The notes below the pieces were generated by a model that was not told the origin of the DNA, made no database searches, and saw nothing but the letters and a program-made list of their open reading frames with translations. A DNA stretch of 64,000 bases from the NCBI GenBank assembly GCA_026004215.1, contig BPIR01000001.1:1454566-1518565 (forward strand). The letters run 5' to 3'. Positions 55,742 through 64,000 of this stretch are shown piece after piece. A program made the position numbers and the translations under genes. Source of the stretch: Candidatus Binatia bacterium. Its GTDB lineage: Bacteria; Desulfobacterota; Binatia; HRBIN30. Positions within the stretch are counted from its first letter, which is position 1; every line of letters begins with the position of its first letter.

Positions 55742-56983
55742 ATGGTAGGGATGACTACCTACGACCTGTTTGTCACTGCCGCCCGGGGCACGGAGCCCTG
55801 GGCCGAACGCGAAGCGTTCGAGGCGGGCGCTTGCAAGACGAGTATCGTTCCGGGCGGGGTCCAAGTGCGTGGCGGGTTGGAGGTAGCGTACCGCCTTTGC
55901 TTGTGGTCGCGCGTTGGCCAGCGTGTCCTTCTACCTTTAAGCGCGTTTCGGGTAACCAGCCCCGACGCCTTGTACCAAGCGGTGTACTCCGTTCCGTGGC
56001 AAGAGCATCTTTGCCCAGACACGCCCTTTGAAGTCGAGTGCACCGCCTCCGCGAAGTCGCCGATCACCCACACACATTTTGCAGCATTGAAGACGAAAGA
56101 TGCCATCGCCGACTACTTCCGGCATCGCTGCGGGCGGCGCCCCTCTGTGGCTCGAGAGGGACCGCGCGTCACCGTGCATCTTTACCTCGGGGCACACACC
56201 GGCACGATTTCGATCGACCTCTCCGGCGAACCCCTCTACAAGCGTGGGTACCGCAGAGAGGCGGCCGTCGCACCACTCAAGGAAACTCTGGCAGCCGCTC
56301 TTCTGTATGCGGCCGATTGGCCACAACGGGCGGCCGAGGGCGAGCCCCTTGTGGATCCGTTTTGCGGATCCGGAACGATCGTGATCGAGGCGGCCCTGAT
56401 GGCGCTGGATCGGGCGCCGGGCTTAACGCGGCGGCATTTTGGTTTCCTTGCTTGGAAGGGGCACGACGCGGCGCTGTGGCAGGCATTGCTTGCGGAGGCT
56501 TACAAACGAGCGCGCGCCTCCGCCCCCCGGCCGATTCGAATTCACGGCTCGGACGTGTCGCACGAAGCCCTGGCGTTAGCCCGGCGTGCTGCACGCTGGG
56601 CTGGGGTGAACCCCGCACTGAACCTCGTGCGAGGGGATGCCCGCGCGGTGGAGCCTCCAACGGGTCCAGGGGTTGTGGTGACGAACCCACCTTACGGAAA
56701 GCGGGTGTCGAGCGCCGGACTGGATGAGCTTTACGCATCGCTCGGGGATCTTCTAAGGCGCCGCTTTCTCGGGTGGACTGCTTACGTGTTCACCGGGAAT
56801 TTGGATGCTGCACGACGCATCGGCCTGCGAGCAGACCGGCGCATGATCCTGTGGAATGGGCCGATCGAGGCACGCTTGCTTCGTTTCCCCATTGCGGCCA
56901 CACCGGTCCGGGGCACCGGCCCCTCGTGGCGCCGGCGCAGTCGGCCTCGCGGAGCCACGGAAAAAAGCCGGTGCAACGAGTGA
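55742..56983 (+). CDS. 23S rRNA guanine-N2 methyltransferase, RlmL/RlmKL N-half type (THUMP + UPF0020)
   Basis: 413 aa. An N-terminal ferredoxin-like/THUMP part (about 1-165) with TARGTEP-like AARGTEPWAERE leads to a Rossmann methyltransferase with SAM motif DPFCGSGTIVIEAAL and catalytic NPPYGKRV. The closest known enzyme methylates G2445 in 23S rRNA; E. coli RlmKL has an extra C-terminal RlmK domain, absent here. The last 30 residues are a basic low-complexity tail. No strong ribosome site before 55742; ATG 55751 is an alternative start. Confidence 0.88.
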   Translation: MVGMTTYDLFVTAARGTEPWAEREAFEAGACKTSIVPGGVQVRGGLEVAYRLCLWSRVGQRVLLPLSAFRVTSPDALYQAVYSVPWQEHLCPDTPFEVECTASAKSPITHTHFAALKTKDAIADYFRHRCGRRPSVAREGPRVTVHLYLGAHTGTISIDLSGEPLYKRGYRREAAVAPLKETLAAALLYAADWPQRAAEGEPLVDPFCGSGTIVIEAALMALDRAPGLTRRHFGFLAWKGHDAALWQALLAEAYKRARASAPRPIRIHGSDVSHEALALARRAARWAGVNPALNLVRGDARAVEPPTGPGVVVTNPPYGKRVSSAGLDELYASLGDLLRRRFLGWTAYVFTGNLDAARRIGLRADRRMILWNGPIEARLLRFPIAATPVRGTGPSWRRRSRPRGATEKSRCNE

Positions 56984-57096
56984 ACTAGCCCTCGAATTGC
57001 CATGGCCCTGCCGCCCTGCAACGCCATTGCCTCTCCAATCACCGGACCGTCCGTGGCGGCTGGCCTCGTGCCTGCCCGAGGTACCGGTGCAACCAT

Positions 57097-57116
57097 GGGC
57101 AACCACAAGGTTGCCC
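57097..57116. repeat. Hairpin GGGCAACC-ACAA-GGTTGCCC
   Basis: Perfect 8-base stem with a four-base loop, followed by TAC. Read on the minus strand it starts GTAGGGCAACC, related in form to the GTAGGGGC-type palindromes. No T-tract, so not a typical intrinsic terminator. Confidence 0.45.
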
Positions 57117-57236
57117 TACACACCGCCGCGCCGGTGCCCCAGGGCCACTGCAGGGGGATGGTGTCTCAGCGGCACGAATCGCAGCGGTTCGTTGGCACCC
57201 TCTCCCGGCCTGCGGCCCACCTCTACGTGAAACTTG

Positions 57237-57262
57237 TAGGGGAGAGCGGTCGCTCGCCCCTA
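57237..57262. repeat. REP-like palindrome TAGGGG...CCCCTA
   Basis: A 12-base imperfect palindrome (one mismatch) with a GT centre. It shares the TAGGGGCG core with 49540-49571, 8 kb away. Intergenic. Confidence 0.5.
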
Positions 57263-57458
57263 TATCAGTCTCAACCTGCAGCCGACCCCCTGGAAGGGGA
57301 AAGCGTCCGTGGATTCCGCCCGATGGTGTGCGGGAGAGTCCATCTGGGCGGCACGCAGTCGCCCCTGGACGACGTGCGTGTCCTTTGATCGGTGTTGCGT
57401 GATCGGGCTTCCGCAGCGCCACACTTGACATTGCCCGCAAACCGGGGAGTTAAGAGAT

Positions 57459-58733
57459 ATGCCTCGCATCGAATTCCCTCGCGACTTTGTCTTTGGCTCT
57501 GCCACGGCCGCTCACCAAGTAGAAGGAGACAACGTTCATAACGATTGGTGGGCCCACGAACACGCTCCCGACACCAACGCCGTCGAGCCGTCGGGCATCG
57601 CGTGCGACCATTACCGGCGCTACCGGGAGGATTTTCAACTCCTCCGCGACCTCGGCCATCCGGCGCACCGGCTATCGCTCGAATGGAGCCGGATCGAACC
57701 GCAACCTGGCGAGATTGACCGCAGTGCTCTCGACCATTACCGGCGCGTGCTCGGTACGCTCCGGGACTACGGAATCGAGCCGTGGGTGACCATCCACCAC
57801 TTCACTTCACCGCGCTGGTTCATGGAGCGTGGCGGCTTTACCCGAGAGGAAAATCTCGATGCGCTCGTGCGCCATACGGAGCTGCTTGCCCGTGAATTCA
57901 GCGATTTGGTTTCCCACTGGTGCACCATCAATGAGCCGAACGTCGTTGCGGAGATGGGTTACCGCTTCGGGTATTTCCCGCCGCGGCTGCTCGATGCCGA
58001 GTTGGCCGCGCGGGTGCTGGCAAACTTTTTCCGGGCGCATGCCCGTATGGCCGAGGCACTGCACGAACACGCACGCACTCGCCCGCAAATCGGTATCACC
58101 CTGGCCGTGCAGGCCCACGAGCCCCTGCGGCTCGAAAGCGAAGCGGACCGCGCCTTGGCCGCCCGCCGCGACGCGGAAACCAATGGCGTGATGTTCGAAG
58201 CCTTGCGAACCGGGGTGTTTTCCTACCCCGGGCAAGAGCCCGTGCGGATCCCCGGGCTGCGCGAAGCGTCCACGTTTGTCGGAGTGCAGTACTACTCCCG
58301 CGTTCGCTACGATGGCGAGTCGCAGGGCCCGGCGATGCCCGATTTCAACCGCGTGCTGAGCCACATGGGCTGGGAAGTATATCCCGAGGGCTTTGCCCCC
58401 CTGTTGGAACGCGCCGCAGCCACGGGCTTGCCCGTGGTGGTGACGGAAAACGGCTTGGCACACGACGACGACCGCGTGCGCGTACGGTACATTGCGGACC
58501 ATCTCGCTGCAGTCGATCAGGCCCGCAAGCGCGGCGTAGACGTCCGCGGTTATTTTTACTGGTCGGCAATGGACAACTTCGAATGGAACTTCGGCTACGG
58601 TCCCAAATTCGGCCTCATCGAAGTGGATCGCCAAACTTTGGCCCGCCGCCCACGGCCAAGCGCGTACTTTTTCCGCGACTTGATCCAGCAGCGCGGATTC
58701 GACGAGGCGTTGATCGAGCACTGGAGCCGATGA
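57459..58733 (+). CDS. Glycoside hydrolase family 1 (beta-glucosidase-like)
   Basis: 424-aa cytosolic GH1 retaining glycosidase. Catalytic acid/base Glu159 in TINEPNV and nucleophile Glu330 in VTENGLA are both present; FVFGSATAAHQVEG and RLSLEWSRIEP are family blocks. QVEGDNVHNDWW differs from the common QIEGA-N. Substrate could be a beta-glucoside, galactoside or related compound. It is coupled by ATGA at 58730-58733 to an APH-like kinase, so the sugar released may be phosphorylated, or the pair may handle a conjugated small molecule (inference). Confidence 0.9.
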   Translation: MPRIEFPRDFVFGSATAAHQVEGDNVHNDWWAHEHAPDTNAVEPSGIACDHYRRYREDFQLLRDLGHPAHRLSLEWSRIEPQPGEIDRSALDHYRRVLGTLRDYGIEPWVTIHHFTSPRWFMERGGFTREENLDALVRHTELLAREFSDLVSHWCTINEPNVVAEMGYRFGYFPPRLLDAELAARVLANFFRAHARMAEALHEHARTRPQIGITLAVQAHEPLRLESEADRALAARRDAETNGVMFEALRTGVFSYPGQEPVRIPGLREASTFVGVQYYSRVRYDGESQGPAMPDFNRVLSHMGWEVYPEGFAPLLERAAATGLPVVVTENGLAHDDDRVRVRYIADHLAAVDQARKRGVDVRGYFYWSAMDNFEWNFGYGPKFGLIEVDRQTLARRPRPSAYFFRDLIQQRGFDEALIEHWSR

Positions 58734-59872
58734 CGGATACATCCGCTCCGAGCTTTCCTCGTTCTGCCGAGCAATTAGAGCCGTCCTGGGTTCGCCGCAT
58801 CCTGCTGCCGTTTTTTCCCGACTTGCCGGAAATCGAAGCCGTGGGTTGGGAACGCATGGGCACGGGGCAAATGGGCTGTAACGTCCGGGTCCGTCTCGAT
58901 TACGGCGGGTGCGACGTGGTTCACGGTCCCACCACCGTCGTGTGCAAGTTTGCGTCCAGCGATCCCACAAGTCGGGCCACAGGGGTGGCATTGCGCAGCT
59001 ACGAAATCGAAACGAACTTTTACCGCCAGGTGGCGTGGCGCTTCCCGTTACCGGTTCCGCGATGTTTCTTCGCGGGACTCGACTCGACGACCGGGGAATT
59101 TGTGATCGTACTCGAAGACGTGGCCAAGGCAGAACCGGGTGACCAGTTGGCACCATGCACTCTGGCACAAGCGCGTAGCGCTCTGGATGCCCTGGCAGCC
59201 ATCCATGCCGCGACGTGGGAAAACCGCACACTGGCGGAACTGGACTGGCTCAACCGCCGCGATGGCGAGCAACGCACACAGGTCGTGGCATTCTTTCAAG
59301 CGGCCGCACCCGCGTTTCTGGCTCGCTACGGCGCATCCCTCGAAGCCAGGCATGTGCGCGTGCTGGAGGACTTCGCCCCACGCATGCCGCAATGGATCGA
59401 ACTCGCGCGCGGGCCCTTTGCGCTGGTGCACGGGGATTTTCGTCCCGACAACCTCCTCTTCCTGCGCAGCCGCGCGGCACCTTACCGAACCTTGGTGGTG
59501 GACTGGCAAACGGCGTCTTGGGGGCCGCCCATTGCAGACGCGACCTACTTTATCGGCGGTGCCTTCGAGCCACAGGAGCGACGCCGTTACGAGGGCGACC
59601 TGTTGCTGTATTACTGGGAAGGTCTGCGGCGGCGCGGAGTACGGGAGCTATCGTTTCTGCGCTGCGTGGAAGATCATTCGATCTTTGCCTTTAGCGGCAT
59701 GGTGATGGCGGTTGCGGCCGCCATGCTCGTGGAACGCACGGCGCGCGGAGACGATATGTTCCTGACCATGTTTGCCCGCCATGCGCAGCACGTGATCGAC
59801 ATCGGCGCGTTTTCCGTTTTCGAGCCGCGTCGCTTGGCCAAACTACGCGAGCCACGCCATCCGGTTTCTTGA
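58730..59872 (+). CDS. Phosphotransferase of the APH/ecdysteroid-kinase-like superfamily
   Basis: 380 aa. Protein-kinase-like fold with the catalytic loop HGDFRPDNLLF (about 236-246) and the metal-binding VVDWQTASWGPP, the same order as in APH(3') and ecdysteroid-kinase-like families. VVCKFASSD in the N-lobe provides a putative ATP lysine. Substrate is unknown: aminoglycosides, sugars, choline-like compounds or steroids are all used by relatives. Start inside the GH1 stop (ATGA). It is probably not a resistance gene; the context suggests catabolism. Confidence 0.85.
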   Translation: MTDTSAPSFPRSAEQLEPSWVRRILLPFFPDLPEIEAVGWERMGTGQMGCNVRVRLDYGGCDVVHGPTTVVCKFASSDPTSRATGVALRSYEIETNFYRQVAWRFPLPVPRCFFAGLDSTTGEFVIVLEDVAKAEPGDQLAPCTLAQARSALDALAAIHAATWENRTLAELDWLNRRDGEQRTQVVAFFQAAAPAFLARYGASLEARHVRVLEDFAPRMPQWIELARGPFALVHGDFRPDNLLFLRSRAAPYRTLVVDWQTASWGPPIADATYFIGGAFEPQERRRYEGDLLLYYWEGLRRRGVRELSFLRCVEDHSIFAFSGMVMAVAAAMLVERTARGDDMFLTMFARHAQHVIDIGAFSVFEPRRLAKLREPRHPVS

Positions 59873-59908
59873 GTCGCTGGTCTGTTCGCCCTGCACCCGG
59901 AACAGCAA

Positions 59909-59926
59909 ACCCGGGCCGCCCCGGGT
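59909..59926. repeat. Hairpin ACCCGGG-CCGC-CCCGGGT
   Basis: Seven-base perfect stem with a four-base loop in the 137-base gap between the APH-like gene and the alcohol dehydrogenase. No T-tract; it may be a weak terminator or a REP-type remnant. Confidence 0.35.
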
Positions 59927-60009
59927 GGGGCACGCGCACTCCCCTACCTTGCCTGGCCGGTGACATGCACGTACGAGAGGGGCAAAATCTCCTAAGCGAG
60001 GTGGAATCC

Positions 60010-61104
60010 ATGGTACGCGGAGCTGTGTTGTACAACTTCTTCGAGCCCCTCAAGGTCGAACAAGTGCGCTTGCGCGATCCTCGGCCCGACGAGGTCGTGG
60101 TGAAAATGGCCGCCAGCGGCGTGTGTCACTCGGATCTGTCCGTCCAGCAAGCAAAGTTGCCGTTTCCGCCGCCGGTCATTTTGGGACACGAGGGCGCTGG
60201 GGTCGTCGAAGAAGTCGGTAAGGACGTAGTGGGTTTGAAGCCCGGCGATCATGTCGTCCTGGCGTGGGTCCAAAGCTGCGGTCGCTGCGCCTACTGCATC
60301 GACGGTGAAGAGCACCTGTGCGATGCAGCCATCAAGGCCATGATGGCGGGCGAGGAGACCGCATTCGAAAAGGACGGTACAGCCATTTCGCGCATGGCCG
60401 GTGTGGCCTCGTTTGCCGAGCGCACATTGGTACGTGCGTCTGCCTGCATCAAGATCCCCGAAGATGTGCCCCTCGATCGCGCATGTCTCGTAGGATGCGG
60501 CGTCATGACAGGGGTAGGTGCCGTAACCAACACGGCTAAGGTCCGGCCTGGGCAAACGGTTGCCGTGTTTGGTTGCGGTGGTGTCGGGCTGAACGTCATT
60601 CAGGGGGCGGTGTTGTGCGGTGCCGCGCGCATCATTGCGGTGGACCTCGTGGACAAAAAGCTCCAGTGGGCACGCGAGTTTGGAGCAACCGACACGATCA
60701 ACGCCAAACAAACGAGCGATGTACCCGACGCGATTCGTTCTCTGACGGATGGGCGAGGGGCAGACTATGCGTTCGAAGTCATCGGCATGCCGGATGTGAT
60801 TCTGCAGGCGTTTTTGTCGGTGCGGAGGGGAGGAAAAGTCGTAGTGGTGGGCGTGCCCGGTTTCGATCAAACCGTCAACCTTCCGGCATCGGCCATTCCC
60901 CTCGAAGAGAAATCGGTCCTAGGATCTTTGTACGGCTCCGCCCACATGCGTCGCGACATGCCCAAACTGCTCGATCTCTATATGCAACAGCGGCTCAAGC
61001 TCGACGAACTCATCTCGCGCCGGATCTCGCTCGACCAAGTCAACGAAGCCTTCGCGGCCATGGAGTCGGGAGAGGTCGCCCGCAGCGTGATTGTGTATTC
61101 GTAG
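60010..61104 (+). CDS. Zinc-dependent alcohol dehydrogenase (MDR superfamily)
   Basis: 364 aa. Catalytic zinc residues in GVCHSDLS and GHEGAGVVEEVG, structural zinc lobe CGRCAYCIDGEEHLC, and a Rossmann GCGGVGLNV with an NAD-type acidic residue in IIAVDLVDKKL. The pattern resembles class III/NDMA-dependent or benzyl/aryl alcohol dehydrogenases. GAGGTGG six bases before ATG 60010 supports the start. Its position before a thiolase-like gene and an LLM oxidoreductase suggests a role in degrading an alcohol- or ring-bearing compound, but this is inference. Confidence 0.9.
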   Translation: MVRGAVLYNFFEPLKVEQVRLRDPRPDEVVVKMAASGVCHSDLSVQQAKLPFPPPVILGHEGAGVVEEVGKDVVGLKPGDHVVLAWVQSCGRCAYCIDGEEHLCDAAIKAMMAGEETAFEKDGTAISRMAGVASFAERTLVRASACIKIPEDVPLDRACLVGCGVMTGVGAVTNTAKVRPGQTVAVFGCGGVGLNVIQGAVLCGAARIIAVDLVDKKLQWAREFGATDTINAKQTSDVPDAIRSLTDGRGADYAFEVIGMPDVILQAFLSVRRGGKVVVVGVPGFDQTVNLPASAIPLEEKSVLGSLYGSAHMRRDMPKLLDLYMQQRLKLDELISRRISLDQVNEAFAAMESGEVARSVIVYS

Positions 61105-61164
61105 GCGCCTGCGATTGTTCCACTCGTTGTCAGGCGCGACGCTCGTGCAAGAAGGGAGAGGAAC

Positions 61165-62688
61165 GTGGCAGCGTGGTCCGAAGACCGCATCCCGATTCTG
61201 GTTGGCGGCGGCCAGGTTACGCAGCGCGACGTCGAGCCGGCCGAGGCGCTGGAGCCTTTGCGCCTCATGGCCACAGCCGCGGAGCGTGCTGCGGACGATG
61301 CATGGGTGCGCATCGAGGCACTGGCGGAGCTCGACCTCGTCGCGGTAGTGAACATTCTCGGGTGGTCGTATGCGAACCCACCGGGTGCTTTGGCCGCGCA
61401 CTTTCAGGCTAGCCCCCGTCAACTCTGGTATTCCACGCTCGGAGGAAACACGCCGCAGTGGCTGGTCAATGAAATCGCGGCGCGCATTGCGGCGGGCGAG
61501 GTCCGCTTTGCGCTGCTCGCGGGCGCAGAAGCCTTAGCCACGCAGCAAAGGGCCCGGCGAGCGAAGGTTCCTTTGCAGTGGTCCACCGGAGAGGCGCCGA
61601 GCCAGCCGAACTACACGCTGGTGGGGTCGAACCGCCCGGGGGCGAACGACGTGGAGATGAGCCACGGGATGACCCTTCCGGTGGTCGTGTATCCCTTGTT
61701 CGAAAATGCGTTGCGCGTGCACTACGGACATTCGCTGGAGGAACACCGCCGTTACCTCGGCGAGTTTTGCGCGCGGATGGCCGCAGTTGCGGCAACCCAC
61801 CCGAACGCGTGGTTCCCGGTGCGCCGTTCCGCCGAAGAAATTGCCACTCCGAGCAAAGAGAATCGCTTGGTGTCGTACCCGTACACCAAGTACATGAATG
61901 CCATCATGGAAGTGGATCAAGGTGCTGCCCTGCTGCTCACCTCGGTTGCCTGCGCCAAGAAACTCGGAATTCCACCCGAACGGTGGGTGTATCTCTGCGG
62001 CTGCGCCGACACGCAAGACCATTGGTTTGTTTCCGAGCGAGTGAATTATTGGTCCTCCCCGGCCATTCGGGTCGCCACACGAGAGGCGCTTCGGATGGCA
62101 GGGTGGACGGTGCACGATATCGACTTTTTCGACCTGTACAGTTGTTTTCCCTGCGCGGTGCAAATTGGCCGCGATGCTCTCGGCATACCCAAAGAGGATG
62201 GGCGCGCGCTGACGGTCACCGGTGGCCTGCCGTACTTTGGCGGACCAGGGAACAACTACGTCACGCATTCCATTGCAACCATGTTGGGCGTACTTCGCCG
62301 TCACCCAGGGAAACGTGGCTTAGTGACCGGCCTCGGCTGGTACATCACCAAGCACAGCGTGGGGGTGTACAGCACGGAAGCACCGCCACGACCGTTCGTG
62401 CGTCGCGATCCTTCCGAGTACCAGCAGGAAATCGACTGCATGGCGCGGCCAGAGGTGGTGCTGCGCCCGCGTGGCCGAGGCAAAGTGGAAACATATACGA
62501 TCGTGCACGATCGCGACGGCACGCCGGTGCGGGGCGTCGTCATTGGCCGCTTGCCCGACGGGCACCGCTTTTTGGCCAACCTGCGCTCCGACCCCAAGGA
62601 GCTCGCGCTTTGGGAAGAGCGGGAGCTGATCGGAGTCGAGGGAGAAGTTCGCGCCGAGGACCCTGTGAACGTGTTCCTTCCGGATTGA
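61165..62688 (+). CDS. Thiolase-like protein (TLP1/SCP-x-like) with C-terminal extra domain
   Basis: 507 aa. A thiolase fold is recognisable from DRIPILVGGGQVTQRDVEP at the start to GGLPYFGGPGNNYVTHSIATM near residue 355 and GLGWYITKHSVGVYS. The expected nucleophile cysteine is replaced: the loop reads STLGGNTPQ (90-98). A C-terminal beta-rich domain of about 80 residues (VETYTIVHDRDGTPVRG, then FLANLRSDP) follows, as in TLP1 proteins. It may act as a CoA-binding lyase or aldolase-type enzyme instead of a true thiolase. GGGAGAGGAAC precedes the GTG. Confidence 0.85.
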   Translation: MAAWSEDRIPILVGGGQVTQRDVEPAEALEPLRLMATAAERAADDAWVRIEALAELDLVAVVNILGWSYANPPGALAAHFQASPRQLWYSTLGGNTPQWLVNEIAARIAAGEVRFALLAGAEALATQQRARRAKVPLQWSTGEAPSQPNYTLVGSNRPGANDVEMSHGMTLPVVVYPLFENALRVHYGHSLEEHRRYLGEFCARMAAVAATHPNAWFPVRRSAEEIATPSKENRLVSYPYTKYMNAIMEVDQGAALLLTSVACAKKLGIPPERWVYLCGCADTQDHWFVSERVNYWSSPAIRVATREALRMAGWTVHDIDFFDLYSCFPCAVQIGRDALGIPKEDGRALTVTGGLPYFGGPGNNYVTHSIATMLGVLRRHPGKRGLVTGLGWYITKHSVGVYSTEAPPRPFVRRDPSEYQQEIDCMARPEVVLRPRGRGKVETYTIVHDRDGTPVRGVVIGRLPDGHRFLANLRSDPKELALWEERELIGVEGEVRAEDPVNVFLPD

Positions 62689-62805
62689 AAACCAAGTACA
62701 GTGACGCAAGCGATGCCAGCGAAAGTGCTCCTTTGCAGCCCATCCGCAACGACCCGAGCGCCGCTCGACTTCTGGCGCGGGTACGGAGCATAGAAGGGAG
62801 CTCGT

Positions 62806-63957
62806 ATGGACTTTTACTTCTTTCATCTAATGCCGTGGCCGCATTTGCCGCCGGATTACAATGGTCCAGCTTGGATTCGCTGCCCGAACAGCTTGTACGA
62901 CCCCGAGCGCGGGGTGGGGATTTACAACCGATACATAGACGAGCTCGTGTACGCTGAAGAACTCGGCTTTGACGGGGTGTGCGTCAACGAGCACCACGCC
63001 AACGCATACGGGAACATGCCGTCGCCAAACCTGATCGGCTCCATCCTCGCGCGCCAAACTCGGAAGTGCAAAATCGCCATCGTCGGCAACGCCTTGCCTT
63101 TGTACCATCCGCCCGTTCGCGTGGCCGAAGAGTTCGCCATGATCGACGTGATTTCCGGCGGCCGGTTGATCGCGGGAATGGTGGTGGGCGGAGGGCCGGA
63201 GTACTACTCCAACGGCCTCAACCCGGCCCAAGCACGCGAGCGCTTTTACGAAGCCCACGATCTCATCGTGCAGTCGTGGACCCGCCCGGGACCGTTTGTG
63301 TTCAACGGCAAGTACTACAAACTGCGCTACGTCAACCCTTGGCCGCGCCCGTTGCAAAAGCCCCATCCGCCCATTTGGATTCCAGGAGCGGGTAGCCTCG
63401 AAACGATGGAGTTCGTGGCCCGGCGCCGTTACGCGTATATGGGGATTCCGTACTTCCACCGCCGCGTGTTCGAGCGCAACTTTAATTTTTTCCGCGAAGC
63501 CTGCGAAAAAGAAGGGTACCGCGCTCGCCCCGAGCAGATGGGTTGGCTTTGCCCCATTTACGTAGCCGAAACGGACGAGGCCGCGCGCCGCGAGTACGAG
63601 CCGCACTTTTGGTACTTCGCCAAGCGGCTGCTTCCAGGCATTGAAACCAGTCCGCCCGGGTACACCTCGGCCCGCTCGGCGGTGAAGCTCATCACTGCAC
63701 GGAACGACTTCTTGCTGTTCGTAGACACATGGGAACAAGTCGTCGAGGGGCGCTACGCCATCGTCGGCAGCCCGGACACCGTGCTCGAACAGATGCAAGA
63801 GATGATCGCGAGCCTCGGCGTCGGCAATGTGCTGGCGTTGCTCCAGGTGGGCACTCTCCCGGCCGATCTGACTCGCCGGAACATGGAGCTGTTTGCTCGC
63901 GAAGTGATGCCTCGCTTGCAGGCTTGGGATCAGCAACGCCGATCCCGAGCCGCGTAA
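62806..63957 (+). CDS. LLM-class flavin/F420-dependent oxidoreductase (luciferase-like)
   Basis: 383 aa of the bacterial luciferase-like TIM-barrel family. Landmarks: YAEELGFDGVCVNEHHANAYG, LPLYHPPVRVAEEFAMIDVISGGR, GGGPEYYSNGLNP and PWPRPLQKPHPPIWIPGAGS. Cofactor may be FMN or F420 and is not decided by eye. Such enzymes are monooxygenases or dehydrogenases for ring or sulfonate substrates. GAAGGGAG stands before the ATG. It ends 17 bases before the next gene, so the cluster continues beyond the window. Confidence 0.87.
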   Translation: MDFYFFHLMPWPHLPPDYNGPAWIRCPNSLYDPERGVGIYNRYIDELVYAEELGFDGVCVNEHHANAYGNMPSPNLIGSILARQTRKCKIAIVGNALPLYHPPVRVAEEFAMIDVISGGRLIAGMVVGGGPEYYSNGLNPAQARERFYEAHDLIVQSWTRPGPFVFNGKYYKLRYVNPWPRPLQKPHPPIWIPGAGSLETMEFVARRRYAYMGIPYFHRRVFERNFNFFREACEKEGYRARPEQMGWLCPIYVAETDEAARREYEPHFWYFAKRLLPGIETSPPGYTSARSAVKLITARNDFLLFVDTWEQVVEGRYAIVGSPDTVLEQMQEMIASLGVGNVLALLQVGTLPADLTRRNMELFAREVMPRLQAWDQQRRSRAA

Positions 63958-63974
63958 ATTTGGAGGGAAGGGCC

Positions 63975-64000
63975 GTGACGGAAACGATCCACATCGGCGG
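63975..64000 (+). CDS. Start of a further gene, cut by window edge
   Basis: GTG at 63975 with GGAGGGAAGGG upstream opens a frame reading M-T-E-T-I-H-I-G-G to the edge. Too short to identify. Spacing and ribosome site suggest it belongs to the LLM operon. Confidence 0.5.

Larger units (their letters stand above)
56984..57458. other. Intergenic region with palindromes, no gene
   Basis: About 475 bases without a credible frame. It contains two hairpin-capable palindromes (57097-57116 and 57237-57262) of the same general type as the 48905-49653 region, plus a repeated (G)TACCGGTGC / GCGCCGGTGCCCC motif. It should also hold the promoter of the GH1-kinase pair on its right, but I see no clear boxes. 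Confidence 0.5.

Noticed and set aside
58730..59872. APH-like gene as an aminoglycoside-resistance determinant
   Set aside because: The superfamily is broad, the context is catabolic and there is no mobile element nearby.
1..64000. CRISPR arrays, rRNA, tmRNA, transposases, integrases, prophage genes
   Set aside because: No regularly spaced direct repeats, RNA-gene signatures or recombinase motifs were seen by eye; a covariance-model search would be needed for small RNAs.

Overview
The window is a GC-rich, densely coded chromosomal segment from a Gram-negative bacterium. Lipid A synthesis (LpxC), periplasmic glucan synthesis (OpgG/OpgH) and a SPOR-domain D,D-carboxypeptidase indicate an outer membrane and periplasm. 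GTG starts and 1- or 4-base gene overlaps are frequent. The gene mix combines a full SUF system, NtrY, complex I subunits, acyl-CoA dehydrogenase and CaiB/BaiF CoA transferase, a luciferase-like oxidoreductase and a thiolase-like protein. It would suit an uncultured deltaproteobacterial or Binatota-like lineage, but that placement is inference. No rRNA, tRNA, CRISPR array, transposase or integrase was seen.

Layout. 1-6583: osmoregulated periplasmic glucan genes opgG-opgH (minus strand, opgH runs off the left edge), then a lipoprotein esterase-like gene, a NamZ/DUF1343 muramidase-like gene and a Bcp peroxiredoxin. 6691-13558: an SDR, a frameshifted FemAB/GNAT-like gene, a P-type cation ATPase and a GT39/ArnT-like glycosyltransferase. 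13597-19987: an Rrf2 regulator followed by sufB-C-D-S-U-T, a complete iron-sulfur assembly operon with overlapping genes. 20024-26147: a hybrid sensor kinase, an acyl-CoA dehydrogenase, rpiA and a CaiB/BaiF CoA transferase.

26220-35243: an NtrY-like kinase followed by a response-regulator receiver domain fused to LpxC (the most unusual gene here), a D,D-carboxypeptidase, a flippase-like membrane protein, YggT, an FmdB-type zinc ribbon protein and the primary sigma factor RpoD. 35480-44926: a Lon-like protease coupled to a small heat-shock protein, diverging from a complex I cluster in the unusual order nuoB-G-I-CD-EF with no membrane-arm genes. 44975-48904: an alpha/beta hydrolase, a CDF metal transporter, an alkylsulfatase-like metallo-beta-lactamase protein and endonuclease III. 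49654-55491 (minus strand): nadC-birA-coaX-coaX'-EF-G-like-conserved hypothetical, an unbroken chain of overlapping genes for NAD, biotin and CoA cofactors plus a translation-factor paralogue. 55742-64000: an RlmL-type methyltransferase, a GH1 glycosidase coupled to an APH-like kinase, a zinc alcohol dehydrogenase, a thiolase-like protein, an LLM oxidoreductase and the first codons of another gene.

Three intergenic stretches (48905-49653, 56984-57458 and 59873-60009) carry short palindromes, several built on a GTAGGGGC-like core, and look like a REP-type repeat family. The best candidates for new biology are the NtrX-type receiver fused to LpxC beside NtrY, the diverged tandem coaX pair inside the cofactor/EF-G chain, and the rearranged complex I cluster.
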